Assembly (NCBI GenBank): GCA_019417325.1
Contig: DXVO01000005.1
Location: 1-64,000 of the forward strand
Origin: Parabacteroides sp.
GTDB lineage: Bacteria > Bacteroidota > Bacteroidia > Bacteroidales > Tannerellaceae
DNA: 64,000 nt
Reading direction: 5' to 3'
Position 1 is the first letter of the stretch. Each line of letters starts with the position of its first letter. Positions 33,274 to 43,201 of this stretch are shown here, in pieces. Both the position numbers and the translations under genes were made by a program. The notes beneath the pieces were generated by a model that saw only the letters and a list, made by a program, of their open reading frames with translations, made no database searches and was not told where the DNA came from.

Positions 33274-34707
33274 TTACTTCGGTAAATTGGCATCCCAGTT
33301 CGGTGTTTGTGTAACACCGGCAGCAGCGTTCACTTCTTTTGCCGGGATAGGATATACAAATTTAGCGATATCGAAATTTGTATAGTCTCCGTTTGATACG
33401 TCGATTTTTTCTCCTGAACGGCGTGCATCAAAGAAACGGTGTCCTTCCTGTACCAGTTCCAGGCGGCGTTCTTTCTGGATAAAAGGAATGATGGAGGCAT
33501 CTTCTTTGATTGTATTTTCATCCAGGTCCGGATTGCGTTTGCTTGCAACTTCCAACAGATTTTTGCGGGCTTCTTTATAGTTTGCTTTCATTGCATATGC
33601 CTCAGCCAGGTTCAGATAGACTTCCGGCAAGCGTAACACAGGTACATTCTGGATGTCCAGATGTTGTCCGTTCTGAAGCAGACCGCTTAGTTTACCTCCT
33701 GTCCATTCATATTCTCCGTCTTTGTTTTTGACATTCAATACGGATAAACGGATGTCTGTAGATGCAAACTCATTTCTTGTTGTCTCGTTTACAGATACGC
33801 CATAGTCTTTATACAGGGTATTCAGAGAATTGGCTGTCAGGTAATCTGTTTCCGTTTTTGATATGACAAACAAGTCTTCAGAAGAAATATCCAGACGATA
33901 GAACATATTTTTATAACTTTCTTCTGTAGAAACGATACTTCCACCGCGAAGTTCAATAGCCTCTTCTGCTGCTGCAATCGCTCCGTCATAATCTTTCATA
34001 TATAGGCGAACGCGTGCTTCCAATGCAGCAACTGCGGCTCTGTTCATATAGAAATAACCAACATCTTCCACATTTTCTTTATCGAAATATTTCTTTGCGT
34101 TTTCAATGTCCGAAAGAATCAGTTTGTAATTTTCTTCAACAGTCGTACGGCTGATTGTTTCTCCGGGAAGTATTGTCTTCTCCTGGTTCACAATACCTAA
34201 TGTACTTTTGTTTGCTTCGGAATAAGGTAATGCAAAGTAATTTACCAGAATAAATTCGCTTAATGCTTTGAGCCCGTATGCCTGTGCCACACAAGCATCG
34301 ATAGCTGCGATATCTTCTTCTGAAAAATCGGTAGCCGTTTTTGACGCGTCGATGATGCGTGCTGAAAAGTTGATTACTTTGTAGCCATACGACCAGATAT
34401 CTTTGATATATGTATTTGTCTCTAATACCTGATAAGCGAAAATGTCGTAAAAGTGGGAGGTTGCCACAGAATGTGCAGACTGGTCGGAGGCCACATCACT
34501 CATTGCGAGAGCATCTCTACCCATAAATTCGGCAGCACCCAAATAGTTGTAAACACCATGCAAGGCTACATCATAGTCGCGTGCCGATTCGAATGCTTCT
34601 TCATCGGGGATGGAGGTTGTCGGAATTTCAGTCAGAAAATCATTGCATGAACTGAAGGACAGCAAGGATAATCCGATTAAAGCGACGGAAAATATATTTT
34701 TCATCAT
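33274..34707 (-). CDS. SusD/RagB-family surface nutrient-binding lipoprotein
   Basis: About 477 residues from the ATG at 34707 (a start at 34737 would add ten polar residues before the signal). The lipoprotein signal ends LLSFSSCNDFLTEIP, the usual SusD lipobox. TPR-like helical region with typical segments (LRLPEVYLNLAEAYA; KERRLELVQEGHRFFDARR; YPIPAKEVNAAAGV). It forms the lid of the SusC channel encoded 39 bp upstream and captures the ligand at the cell surface. Its short length and association with an S9 peptidase recall RagB, but the ligand is not determined. Confidence 0.92.
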   Translation of the reverse strand: MMKNIFSVALIGLSLLSFSSCNDFLTEIPTTSIPDEEAFESARDYDVALHGVYNYLGAAEFMGRDALAMSDVASDQSAHSVATSHFYDIFAYQVLETNTYIKDIWSYGYKVINFSARIIDASKTATDFSEEDIAAIDACVAQAYGLKALSEFILVNYFALPYSEANKSTLGIVNQEKTILPGETISRTTVEENYKLILSDIENAKKYFDKENVEDVGYFYMNRAAVAALEARVRLYMKDYDGAIAAAEEAIELRGGSIVSTEESYKNMFYRLDISSEDLFVISKTETDYLTANSLNTLYKDYGVSVNETTRNEFASTDIRLSVLNVKNKDGEYEWTGGKLSGLLQNGQHLDIQNVPVLRLPEVYLNLAEAYAMKANYKEARKNLLEVASKRNPDLDENTIKEDASIIPFIQKERRLELVQEGHRFFDARRSGEKIDVSNGDYTNFDIAKFVYPIPAKEVNAAAGVTQTPNWDANLPK

Positions 34708-34746
34708 GAATTTACTGTTTAATTTATTACTACTCATTTGTTTGTA

Positions 34747-37700
34747 TTAGAAACCTACATTAATACCGAACATTACATTGGTCGGAACCGGATAAGCCCA
34801 TGACTGAACACCATCAGGACGGGTTTGCGGGTCGAAACCAATAAAGTCTTTTGAACGAACAGTAAACAGGTTGTCTGCGGAAACATACACACGGATATTA
34901 TCAATCAACGCATGAGCCAGTATCTGACGAGGCAGAGTGTAACCCAAAACCATTGATTTCATACGTAAATAGGAACCGTTCATCAGGAAGCGGGAAGAGA
35001 TTGCGTTTGCGTTTGAATTGTCACCTGCTACGAATTTCGGTACATTGGTAATATCGCCCGGCTGTTGCCAGCGGTTTTCGTAAACATAGTTAGCAACCGG
35101 ACCCATGTAATAATGTCCAACCTGCATATCGAATGCAAAACCTGAGTTGTATACTTTGTTACCCAATGAATAGTTCATATCAAAGGAGAAGTCGAATGCC
35201 TTATATTTGAAATTCATGCCAAATCCGCCATAGAATTTAGGGTCGGCAGAGCCTACGATACGTTGTCCGGCTTCATTGATATTAGAAGTTGTTTCGTCAC
35301 CTTCTTTGCCCTTATACCAAAGGGGTGAACCGGTTTGAGGGTCTACACCTGCATATTCCGGCATATAGAATGTATGGTAAGGTTCTCCGACTTTACGAAT
35401 GGTCGTGCTGCTTTCGATAGGCTGGTCGGTTGCAAGACGAATAATCTTGTTGCGGTTTACCGTTCCGGTCAGGTTTACATTCCAGCTGAATTCTTTAGTA
35501 TTGATGATGCTGGTGTTGATAAGGAATTCAAAACCCTGGTTTTCCATTTCTCCCAGGTTCATTGTTTTGAAGTCGTAACCGGTCGTATAAGACAGAGGCA
35601 CTTCAAAAATCATGTCTTTCGTACGTTGGTTGTAATAGTCCAATTCAACAGTTATCCGGTCGAACAGTACGGCATTGATACCAATGTCCGCTTTGGCAAC
35701 AGTTTCCCACTTTAAGTCGGGATTTGCATATTGTGAAGGTACAGAACCCGGAATCTTGTCGTATGAATATCCGTATTCATATAATCCCATAGCTGCAAAG
35801 TAACCGATATCCTGGTTACCTACTGTACCGTAGCTACCACGGATAGTCAGGTCGGACAACCATTCTTTTGTATCAGCCATGAAATCTTCTTCGGAGATGC
35901 GGTATTTGGCACCTACAGACCAGAACGGAGCCCATTTGTTGTTTGCACCGAAACGGGAAGAACCGTCATAGCGGAAAGAGGCTGAACCGTAGTATTTATT
36001 ATTGAAGTTATATTCTCCGTTGAAGAAGAAGGAAGCCAGTGTGCTGGCTTTCGCCATTGAACTTGCTGAAACTGGGACGGAAGCTCCTCCCAGTTCAATT
36101 ATCCGGTCAGACGGATAATTGTTGGCAACCGTATAAATATTCTTGAACGAGATTTTTTGTGCTTCCTGTCCTAATAAGATATTCAGGTTGTGTACTTTAT
36201 TAAAAGAACGGTTGAAATTAATCGTATTAGTGATAGACAGTGTAGTTGCACGTTCCTGGTTTTTTTCTCCCTGCATCCAACTGCTGGCATACTGAGGGTT
36301 GTAGATAGAGCTGTAATAGAACTCATTCAGGTCGATTAAGCTTAAACCTGCATTTGTTTTCCAGGTTAAACCATCCATGAATTTGTAAGTGAAGTAAGGA
36401 TTGACAACTAAGGTCGTCTGTCCTTGGTTGTTCTTATCTCCCTTGTCTTTGTCATTGATTGCAACCGGGTTGTAATAAGCGTTCATATTGTATGATCCGT
36501 CTGCATTATAGATTTGCTCGAAAGGACGGAGATCGTATACGGCAACCATCGGGTTTTTATACTGGCTTTCTGTCAGGCTGTTATCGATATCACTGAATGC
36601 TCCGTTAATAGAGATACCATATCCGATGCGTCCGCTGATACCATCCAGGTTTACTCTACCTGTATAACGTTTCATTCCAGTACCGATTACTACACCTTTG
36701 TTTTGATAGTAACTACCACTGATGAAGTATTTTAATGTTTCGTTACCTCCCTGTACACTCAGATTGTATTCTTGTGTAACGCCGTTGCGAAGGATTGCAT
36801 CCAACCAGTCTACGCTGTTTGTTACTTTATTTAAATCAACTCCGAAACCGTAATTTGGATCTGCCACATCTGCATATAAAATATCCAGACCTTCCTGTAT
36901 ATTAGCTGCATCTCCTGAATTGACCAATCCTTCCGCCCAGATTTCTTTGTACTGGTCCAGATTTGTGCTACGGTATTTATGGTCTAATTTACCAACGAAG
37001 CTTACACCGGCTTTTGCACTGAAGTTGAAACGGGCTTTGCCGCTTGCTCCTTTCTTGGTTGTAATCACGATTACGCCATTGGCAGCACGGGCACCATAAA
37101 TAGATGTTGCAGTAGCATCCTTTAAGACTGTGATGTTTTCGATGTCATTCGGGTTGATGTTGGCAAGAGGACTACTGGACAACTGCCCGGAGCCCGGATC
37201 TTTGTTTACACCCATCTTGTCCGTGTAGATAGCAATACCGTCTACCACATACAGCGGTTCTGTACCTGAATTGATAGATCCCATACCACGGATTGTTGTA
37301 GAGGTGAATGCTCCCGGTTGTCCGGTAAAATTACCGACCTGCAAACCTGCAACAGAACCTTCCAATGAATTCATGAAGTTTGCATCGCTTCTTTTAGTCA
37401 GAGCTTCGCTGTTTACCACCTGTGCGGCTCCGGTAAAGGCTGCTTTTTTAGTAACTCCATATCCGGTAACCACAACTTCTTCGATATGTTGGGTATCGGA
37501 TTCCAATTTTACCACTACATGAGAGGCCACTTTTACTTCCTGTGTAGTCATACCTACGTATGAAACAACAAGAATCTTAGCATTTGATGGCGCTTCCAAT
37601 GTGAAATTACCATCGATGTCGGTAACAGCTCCTGCTGTTGTCCCTTTTACTACTACCGACGCTCCGATAACGGGTTCGCCGTCTTCGGCATAGATAACAC

Positions 37701-37788
37701 TCCCTGTTACCTGTGTTTGCGCTGATGCCATACTTATAGCCGCAATAAGGCATAAGATGACAAAAGTCAACTTTTTCATCATAGACAC
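34747..37788 (-). CDS. SusC/RagA-family TonB-dependent transporter
   Basis: A 1013-residue transporter. The signal peptide (MKKLTFVILCLIAAISMASA) is followed by a carboxypeptidase-regulatory-like domain (TQVTGSVIYAEDGEPVIGAS), the SusC signature region EEVVVTGYG, a plug (PLYVVDGIAI; DATATSIYGARAANGVIVIT) and a large barrel ending FGINVGF. No STN domain, so no anti-sigma partner is expected. It pairs with the SusD-type lipoprotein downstream. No polysaccharide-degrading enzymes are adjacent, which makes a glycan substrate less likely than a peptide. Confidence 0.95.
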   Translation of the reverse strand: MSMMKKLTFVILCLIAAISMASAQTQVTGSVIYAEDGEPVIGASVVVKGTTAGAVTDIDGNFTLEAPSNAKILVVSYVGMTTQEVKVASHVVVKLESDTQHIEEVVVTGYGVTKKAAFTGAAQVVNSEALTKRSDANFMNSLEGSVAGLQVGNFTGQPGAFTSTTIRGMGSINSGTEPLYVVDGIAIYTDKMGVNKDPGSGQLSSSPLANINPNDIENITVLKDATATSIYGARAANGVIVITTKKGASGKARFNFSAKAGVSFVGKLDHKYRSTNLDQYKEIWAEGLVNSGDAANIQEGLDILYADVADPNYGFGVDLNKVTNSVDWLDAILRNGVTQEYNLSVQGGNETLKYFISGSYYQNKGVVIGTGMKRYTGRVNLDGISGRIGYGISINGAFSDIDNSLTESQYKNPMVAVYDLRPFEQIYNADGSYNMNAYYNPVAINDKDKGDKNNQGQTTLVVNPYFTYKFMDGLTWKTNAGLSLIDLNEFYYSSIYNPQYASSWMQGEKNQERATTLSITNTINFNRSFNKVHNLNILLGQEAQKISFKNIYTVANNYPSDRIIELGGASVPVSASSMAKASTLASFFFNGEYNFNNKYYGSASFRYDGSSRFGANNKWAPFWSVGAKYRISEEDFMADTKEWLSDLTIRGSYGTVGNQDIGYFAAMGLYEYGYSYDKIPGSVPSQYANPDLKWETVAKADIGINAVLFDRITVELDYYNQRTKDMIFEVPLSYTTGYDFKTMNLGEMENQGFEFLINTSIINTKEFSWNVNLTGTVNRNKIIRLATDQPIESSTTIRKVGEPYHTFYMPEYAGVDPQTGSPLWYKGKEGDETTSNINEAGQRIVGSADPKFYGGFGMNFKYKAFDFSFDMNYSLGNKVYNSGFAFDMQVGHYYMGPVANYVYENRWQQPGDITNVPKFVAGDNSNANAISSRFLMNGSYLRMKSMVLGYTLPRQILAHALIDNIRVYVSADNLFTVRSKDFIGFDPQTRPDGVQSWAYPVPTNVMFGINVGF

Positions 37789-37890
37789 AATCGTTTGTTG
37801 TTTGTAAATAAAAAATAACTAATACCTAATAAACCAATTTCTAAAAGTACAATGTTTCTTTATGACATTTGGTCTCCTTAAAAACGGGCG

Positions 37891-37898
37891 CAAAGGTA
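37891..37898 (-). promoter_or_regulatory. -7 element of the susC promoter
   Basis: TACCTTTG on the minus strand, about 103 bp upstream of susC; a TTGT-like -33 candidate lies near 37919-37925. Leader of roughly 95 nt. Confidence 0.55.
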
Positions 37899-37968
37899 AG
37901 GAAAATCAAAACTATATGCAACAAAAGTGTGTCAATAGATTGTGTTAAATGATAAAGTGTAATCTGAT

Positions 37969-38040
37969 TCCCTTTATTTTGATGGATTTATTTGATGGAA
38001 ACTTTGTGTATTTTTTTATTATTCCATCAAAATAAAGGGA
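37969..38040. repeat. 18-bp perfect inverted repeat between S9 peptidase and susC
   Basis: TCCCTTTATTTTGATGGA (37969-37986) and its exact reverse complement (38023-38040), 36-nt loop holding a further TTTGATGGA at 37991-37999. Probably the end of the S9 peptidase transcript, but there is no T run, so it may instead be a regulatory site for susC. Confidence 0.5.
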
Positions 38041-38054
38041 AAAAGATGATAATT

Positions 38055-40751
38055 TTAATAGCCGAGGTCGAATTCCTGGTCTACAGCCGGAACACCTTCA
38101 CGCATCCATTTGGGCATAGGTGTCTTACGAAGATAATGGTCGAAGAACTGGTACATGCGTTTTTGAAAATCGATTCGGTTGGGCATACGCATCGGCCAGT
38201 GCGGTTCTCCTGTGTAATTGAGTAGCCATACAGGTTTTTGTAATCGTTTTAAGGCAACGAAGTATTCTATTCCCTGATACCAGGGTACATGTCCGTCGTT
38301 GTCGTTATGCATAATCAGGATAGGGGTTGTAACCTTGTCCATCGTGAAGAGCGGAGAGTTGGAGAAATATTGCATAGGCATTTCCCAGATGGAACCGCCG
38401 ATACGGCTTTGTCCGTGTTCGTATTGGAAGGAACGGTTTAATCCGGAACCCCAGCGTATACCACCGTAAGCGCTAAACATATTAACTACCGGAGCACCCG
38501 ATTCGATAGCGGCAAACAGATTGGTTCGGGTTGCCAGATAAGCGACCTGATAGCCACCCCAACTATGTCCTTGGGCGGCAATCGCTTTTTCATTGATATA
38601 TCCTTTGGCAATCAGGGAGGTGATACCGGGCATCACACAATTATAACAGCTTTCTCCCGGATAACCGTCCGTATAGCGCACATCCGGATTAAATACGATG
38701 TATCCGTTGCTGGTATAAAAATGATAATCGATGGTGGAACGATGAGGCTCAGGCATCCGGTAATTATATAAGGTAGAGGCATTGCGCTCGTAAAAGTTTA
38801 CAATAACCGGATATTTTTTGTCCGGATCGAAGTTTTCAGGTTTGTAAACAACTCCTTCCAAGGGACGTCCGTCCAGTGAAATCCAGGAGACCAGTTCGGC
38901 GGTACCCCAGTTTAGTCCCTTTTGCTGTTCTCCTTTATGAGTTAATCGGACTGTTTTTTTGAAACTCAGGTCGGAGAGAAGCAAATCCGGGTATTGTTCA
39001 AAAGTCTCCTGTGTATAGACAAGGGCATCCGAATCTTTTGCTTTAAGAGGTGCTTTCAGCATAAAATTGCCGGATAGCAAGGTTTGGGGAGCCTTTGGTT
39101 GCGAAGATGCCATTGTGCGGCTACTGTAGTATCCATATCCCTTTGTGGTTTCATTGAAAGCCATCAGCAATTGAGGTGTTTTCAAATCGATGGAAACTTG
39201 TTCTTTATCCAACTTGAGCAGTTGATAGGCCAGTTGTTTTTCTCTTCCGTTTACTGTGAGGTTAATTGGGTTTCCGTTTCCTGTAGGGCTGAATTTCCAA
39301 ATATCATACCGGTCGGATATGAGCAAATATTCGTCATCGGTAGTCCAACCAGCCGAGCCGTATGCTGCAGGAAAGTCCGGAACATCGTTTTCTTCATCCC
39401 AAGCTACGAATGTCTGTGGAGTTGTCAATTGATATTCTTTCATATCGGCGAAGGAATAGGTATACCAGGCACTATCCGGTTCGCTGTACCAAAAAGCATA
39501 TTTGCCTTTCGGGGAAAGACGCATATTCGTATTAGCCGCTTTTTTTATAAGCCGGCGGTTTCCATTGTCCAGATTGATGCTGTAAATATCATAATGGGTC
39601 CTGCCTTCCCACATCCGTTCCGTCTCGTAGGGAATGGAAGAAGAAAGGAGTGCTACCGGCGCATTTCCTTTGTCCGGGATTATCAGATTAGGGATTTCTT
39701 CGGTTGCAAGTTGGATGATATTTTGAGTGTTGAGATTGTACACGGCTGTATAGGAGCGCTTCAGGTCATTAGTTTTATTATAGATTTGTTGTGTATACTG
39801 GATGCCTTCATCCCATTTCCATATTTGGACATCCGGACGGTTTTCTGCGAGCTGTGCCGTATCTTTTTCTTTAGGAGCCGGAGCTGTTCCGAAGAAAAGC
39901 CGGGATGTATTTTCCGAGAAGTATAAGTTTCCGTTTTCACTGATAACCCAGGAGGAAGGGAAAGCCTGGTTCCCTTTTTCTGCGACTAATCGGGCTGGTT
40001 TATTCGTATCGGAAAGGTATAAAGCGGAACCGGTGGCTGTAGAGTCTTTGTCTGCACAAAACAGGAATGCTAATTTATTGCCTTCTTCGTTGAATGTTAT
40101 TTTCTTGAAAACGCCTTTTTCTTCCTTTATCCGGATATTTCCTTGCTGTGGGGTGTAGGTGTATAAAGAGGAGTCGGATACGTAATATAAAATATTCCCC
40201 TTTTTAGCAAAACCAAATTCAGAAACAGTGGGGAAGGATACCTTCTGTGAACCGTCCAGAGAACGGATATATAATGTGGAGTCGGATTTATTTCCCCGTT
40301 GATAAGCGAGCCAATCGGCTGTTTCCGACAGTTTGTAAGATTTGAGAGAGTCGATGGTTTCCCGTTTGCCGGACAAATTCAGGACTTGCAGGCTGTTCAT
40401 CGGCATTTGGTCTTCCGGTGCCTTTTTTAGTTTCAGTGCTTCGACATCTTCCGATGCGGGTGTTTGGGTAATCAGTACATATAGGGAAGTTGGAGAAAAC
40501 TCAGCCTTGGCAGCCGGTTTAAAAACACCTTTTTCTTCTCCTTTGTGATTATAGAGATAGATGGAGGCATCTCCTTGCCAGGGTTCCGTTTTACATGTTA
40601 TCCATTTGCCATCATTGGAGATAGTGCGTTCGGATATGTGTTCCCACTTTGCTAATTCTTCAAATGTCATTGCTTTTTTAGCTTCCTGAGCTTGTACTGC
40701 TAAGGTTGCAGTCAGCCCAATCAGGCATATAAATTGTCCGGAATAGTTCAT
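38055..40751 (-). CDS. exported S9-family serine peptidase (prolyl-oligopeptidase fold)
   Basis: An 898-residue protein with a signal-like N-terminus ending VQAQEA. A long propeller region (~30-600) precedes the alpha/beta-hydrolase domain. Catalytic residues are S730 in GHSWGGYQ, D819 in HNDNDGHVP and H851 in GEPHWP. It probably trims oligopeptides in the periplasm. It lies upstream of susC on the same strand, though a 266-bp gap with an 18-bp inverted repeat and a susC promoter suggests separate transcripts. Confidence 0.9.
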   Translation of the reverse strand: MNYSGQFICLIGLTATLAVQAQEAKKAMTFEELAKWEHISERTISNDGKWITCKTEPWQGDASIYLYNHKGEEKGVFKPAAKAEFSPTSLYVLITQTPASEDVEALKLKKAPEDQMPMNSLQVLNLSGKRETIDSLKSYKLSETADWLAYQRGNKSDSTLYIRSLDGSQKVSFPTVSEFGFAKKGNILYYVSDSSLYTYTPQQGNIRIKEEKGVFKKITFNEEGNKLAFLFCADKDSTATGSALYLSDTNKPARLVAEKGNQAFPSSWVISENGNLYFSENTSRLFFGTAPAPKEKDTAQLAENRPDVQIWKWDEGIQYTQQIYNKTNDLKRSYTAVYNLNTQNIIQLATEEIPNLIIPDKGNAPVALLSSSIPYETERMWEGRTHYDIYSINLDNGNRRLIKKAANTNMRLSPKGKYAFWYSEPDSAWYTYSFADMKEYQLTTPQTFVAWDEENDVPDFPAAYGSAGWTTDDEYLLISDRYDIWKFSPTGNGNPINLTVNGREKQLAYQLLKLDKEQVSIDLKTPQLLMAFNETTKGYGYYSSRTMASSQPKAPQTLLSGNFMLKAPLKAKDSDALVYTQETFEQYPDLLLSDLSFKKTVRLTHKGEQQKGLNWGTAELVSWISLDGRPLEGVVYKPENFDPDKKYPVIVNFYERNASTLYNYRMPEPHRSTIDYHFYTSNGYIVFNPDVRYTDGYPGESCYNCVMPGITSLIAKGYINEKAIAAQGHSWGGYQVAYLATRTNLFAAIESGAPVVNMFSAYGGIRWGSGLNRSFQYEHGQSRIGGSIWEMPMQYFSNSPLFTMDKVTTPILIMHNDNDGHVPWYQGIEYFVALKRLQKPVWLLNYTGEPHWPMRMPNRIDFQKRMYQFFDHYLRKTPMPKWMREGVPAVDQEFDLGY

Positions 40752-40829
40752 TACTTGTATTGTTGAATGATTTGAATATGCAATATTACAATAAATCTAT
40801 ATCTTAGCAGATAATTAAAATCAATTTGT

Positions 40830-42146
40830 ATGAAAAAACTATCTATTGTAACAGGCTTGTTTTTGATAGCCGTGGGGGGTACCGGATGTAGTGGCAATCA
40901 AACGGCAGAGCCGCACCAACCCACGTCTCCGCAATATGTAGCAAAATATGATTATTCTTCTCCGGCTGCAGTCGTGGATTTGGAGCAGGCTTTAAATACT
41001 TCCGCCGCTTCCCTGAAATTAAGCCAGATAGCATCCGAAATTTCCTATTATAATGTTGGTGATGTCCGTTATACGGTAACACAGGCAATTGCTATTCAGG
41101 ATAGTAATGCTTTCCTCACGTTTAATAATCCGCGCCTTTACTACCGTAAGCAAGGAATACCGAGCAAACGATATGGTTTTAAAGCTTTGGCCTATAAATG
41201 GAATAATGAAATGGGAGGACGCCCACTATTCTATGATAAGAAAACAACCCGGATGTATGTGGCATTAAGCGGAAAGGATCAGGAGACACGGAGGAATGCA
41301 ACCCAGGGTGAGCCTTGCATAGGCGTATTACCTCCGCTGGATACGATGCTGACGGTTTTTAATTATTATTTTCCGGAAGGACTTACGGAAAAATATCCGA
41401 TTCATGCACCGGAAAAAGCTTTGGTCGGTTTTTCATCTGATGGGTATATATTGGCTCAGTATGCTGGGAATTCAGGGGTTCCGGAGGGGATTACCTCTTT
41501 CAATTTACAGGGAGATACACTTTGTCGTTTTCAATTGAATGCGGGAAAATATCCGACCAGGGAAGAACTGGCGGAAACACCCGGTGCTTTCCAAACTTCA
41601 TACTGGAATACATCCCAGGATAAACTGACATTTATGATACCTTTTTGTGATACGGTTTATCAGCTAAAAGATAGTCAGACGGTAAAACCTTTATATGCCC
41701 TTCATTTCGGTAAATACGGTATCGTTCCAGCTGAGGCTCCCAAAGGGGACGAACTGGATAAGAAAGTCTGGTTGAAGACTCTTTATGAAAATCCGAAAGG
41801 GGTGTTTATGGGACTTTACCAGAAAAACGGACGTAAAATATTGAACTGGCTGGGTTGGGAAGATGAATATAAGCCTCTTCTTACAACTCAGGCTGTTTTT
41901 TTGAAAGATACGGGCAAGACTTATATTCTTTCGTCCCGGGAAAAAGGATTTGTTAATGATTTGGACGGTGGATTGACTTTCTGGCCGGACGGGCAAACGG
42001 ACGATTGCCTGTATATGATTCGTTCTGTAACGGAAATGAGAGAGACGGTAATCCGTACTGGAGATGCTAAGCAGCAACAACTGATTGACTTTTTGGATAA
42101 TCCTGCTGTCTATGAGAGAGATTATGTAATGATTGTAGTTCGTTAG
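40830..42146 (+). CDS. lipoprotein with 6-bladed beta-propeller-like fold (DUF4221/DUF4934-type), tentative
   Basis: A 438-residue lipoprotein (lipobox GGTGCSGN). The body shows repeated propeller-like segments and the ending common in Bacteroidetes 6-bladed propeller lipoproteins (QQQLIDFLDNPAVYERDYVM near the C-terminus). No catalytic motif. The exact Pfam family cannot be settled by eye; function unknown. Divergent from the S9 peptidase; the NlpE-like gene follows 59 bp downstream. Confidence 0.68.
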   Translation: MKKLSIVTGLFLIAVGGTGCSGNQTAEPHQPTSPQYVAKYDYSSPAAVVDLEQALNTSAASLKLSQIASEISYYNVGDVRYTVTQAIAIQDSNAFLTFNNPRLYYRKQGIPSKRYGFKALAYKWNNEMGGRPLFYDKKTTRMYVALSGKDQETRRNATQGEPCIGVLPPLDTMLTVFNYYFPEGLTEKYPIHAPEKALVGFSSDGYILAQYAGNSGVPEGITSFNLQGDTLCRFQLNAGKYPTREELAETPGAFQTSYWNTSQDKLTFMIPFCDTVYQLKDSQTVKPLYALHFGKYGIVPAEAPKGDELDKKVWLKTLYENPKGVFMGLYQKNGRKILNWLGWEDEYKPLLTTQAVFLKDTGKTYILSSREKGFVNDLDGGLTFWPDGQTDDCLYMIRSVTEMRETVIRTGDAKQQQLIDFLDNPAVYERDYVMIVVR

Positions 42147-42205
42147 GTTTTCTCGATATTTTTTCTACATTTGTCAGATTGTTGAATGTAAAATACATAA
42201 ATACA

Positions 42206-42991
42206 ATGGTAAAAAAGTACACAATGACCCTTTTAACTGTAGCCTTACTAACAGGTTGTAATTTCACGAAGAAACAGAGTCAGACAGAACCAATGCCGGG
42301 AAGCGATCGTGATAGCCACGGTTGCATTGCATCGGCGGGATACCTTTGGTCTGAAGTCCGTAACGATTGTATCCGGTTGTTTGAGATGGGGATACGCCTT
42401 GAATCACCGGAGGAGGAAGAGAGTGCATTCCTTGTTTTCAGTGCGGATTCATTGAAGGTTGAACTCTTTTTTTCAGATGATTCGGATACTGAGATTTTAG
42501 ATAAGAAAATATTGCCGGAAGGCGGATATGAATGGTCCGGTGGAACAGACGATACAAGAACGGTCCGCCAGGTAAATGGATTATGGACTATTTTCCAGAA
42601 GGGGAATATCCTGTATATAGAAGAAGCCGAAGCGGTAGAGTCGTCAGTTTATGAAGGTGTCTTGCCGGCACCTGACTGTAAAGGTATCCGGTATTTCTTA
42701 ACGGTTCAAGCACCGGAAGAAGGTGGAGACGGATGTTTTATTCTGGTCCAGACATATCTGGATGTTCGTGACGGAGAAGATGATACATTTACTTCTGTGG
42801 GAAAAAGACATATTCTAATAGGGGATGCCACGAATAAAAAAGCAATCGTTTGGCAGCTTGTTCCTGAAAATGGTGATGATCCGGTAAATTTCCTTGTGAA
42901 AGAAGATGGAAAGAAGCTTGTCATGCTGAATAAAAAATTGAAACCATGTGGTCCGGAGAAGGATTATACGATTAAAAAAGTTGACAATTAA
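42206..42991 (+). CDS. NlpE-like lipoprotein with an extra N-terminal domain
   Basis: About 261 residues from the ATG at 42206, which starts directly at the lipoprotein signal (MVKKYTMTLLTVALLTGCN); nine more codons upstream are possible. The C-terminal part (~140-250) carries the NlpE pattern YEGVLPAPDCKGIRYFLTVQ with the C-x-G element. The N-terminal part (DSHGCIASAGYLWSEVRNDC) is a separate module with a Cys pair. NlpE proteins sense envelope or copper stress and lipoprotein trafficking in enterobacteria; whether that applies here is unknown. The stop codon lies in dispersed repeat copy C. Confidence 0.8.
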   Translation: MVKKYTMTLLTVALLTGCNFTKKQSQTEPMPGSDRDSHGCIASAGYLWSEVRNDCIRLFEMGIRLESPEEEESAFLVFSADSLKVELFFSDDSDTEILDKKILPEGGYEWSGGTDDTRTVRQVNGLWTIFQKGNILYIEEAEAVESSVYEGVLPAPDCKGIRYFLTVQAPEEGGDGCFILVQTYLDVRDGEDDTFTSVGKRHILIGDATNKKAIVWQLVPENGDDPVNFLVKEDGKKLVMLNKKLKPCGPEKDYTIKKVDN

Positions 42992-43080
42992 CAATTGACA
43001 AGTGGCAGTTAAGCTTCGTTTTCGGTATATAAATACAAATCGGTTGAAAGCCGAACTAACTGTCACTTGCAACTTGTTGC
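42981..43080. repeat. dispersed palindromic repeat, copy C
   Basis: Left arm 42981-43011 (AATTGACAAGTGGCAGTTA at its end) and right arm ~43057-43079 (TAACTGTCACTTGC...), an imperfect hairpin. The loop contains AAATCGG and GAAAGCCGAA, matching the loop of copy A (2478-2516) in reverse orientation. It supplies the stop codon of the NlpE-like gene. Confidence 0.68.
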
Positions 43081-43201
43081 CTATCAATAGAACTAAAACT
43101 TCTCAAAAACAATTAACATTTCAATTTTCTAAGACAAATTAAAGTAATTATATCTGATTTCTATAAACAACTACTTACATTCGCTGCAAATTAAGAAATT
43201 C

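Noticed and set aside
39084..39926. 280-codon plus-strand ORF antisense to the S9 peptidase
   Set aside because: Long, but Cys/Ile/Phe-rich and without any domain; the S9 peptidase frame has signal peptide and catalytic triad.
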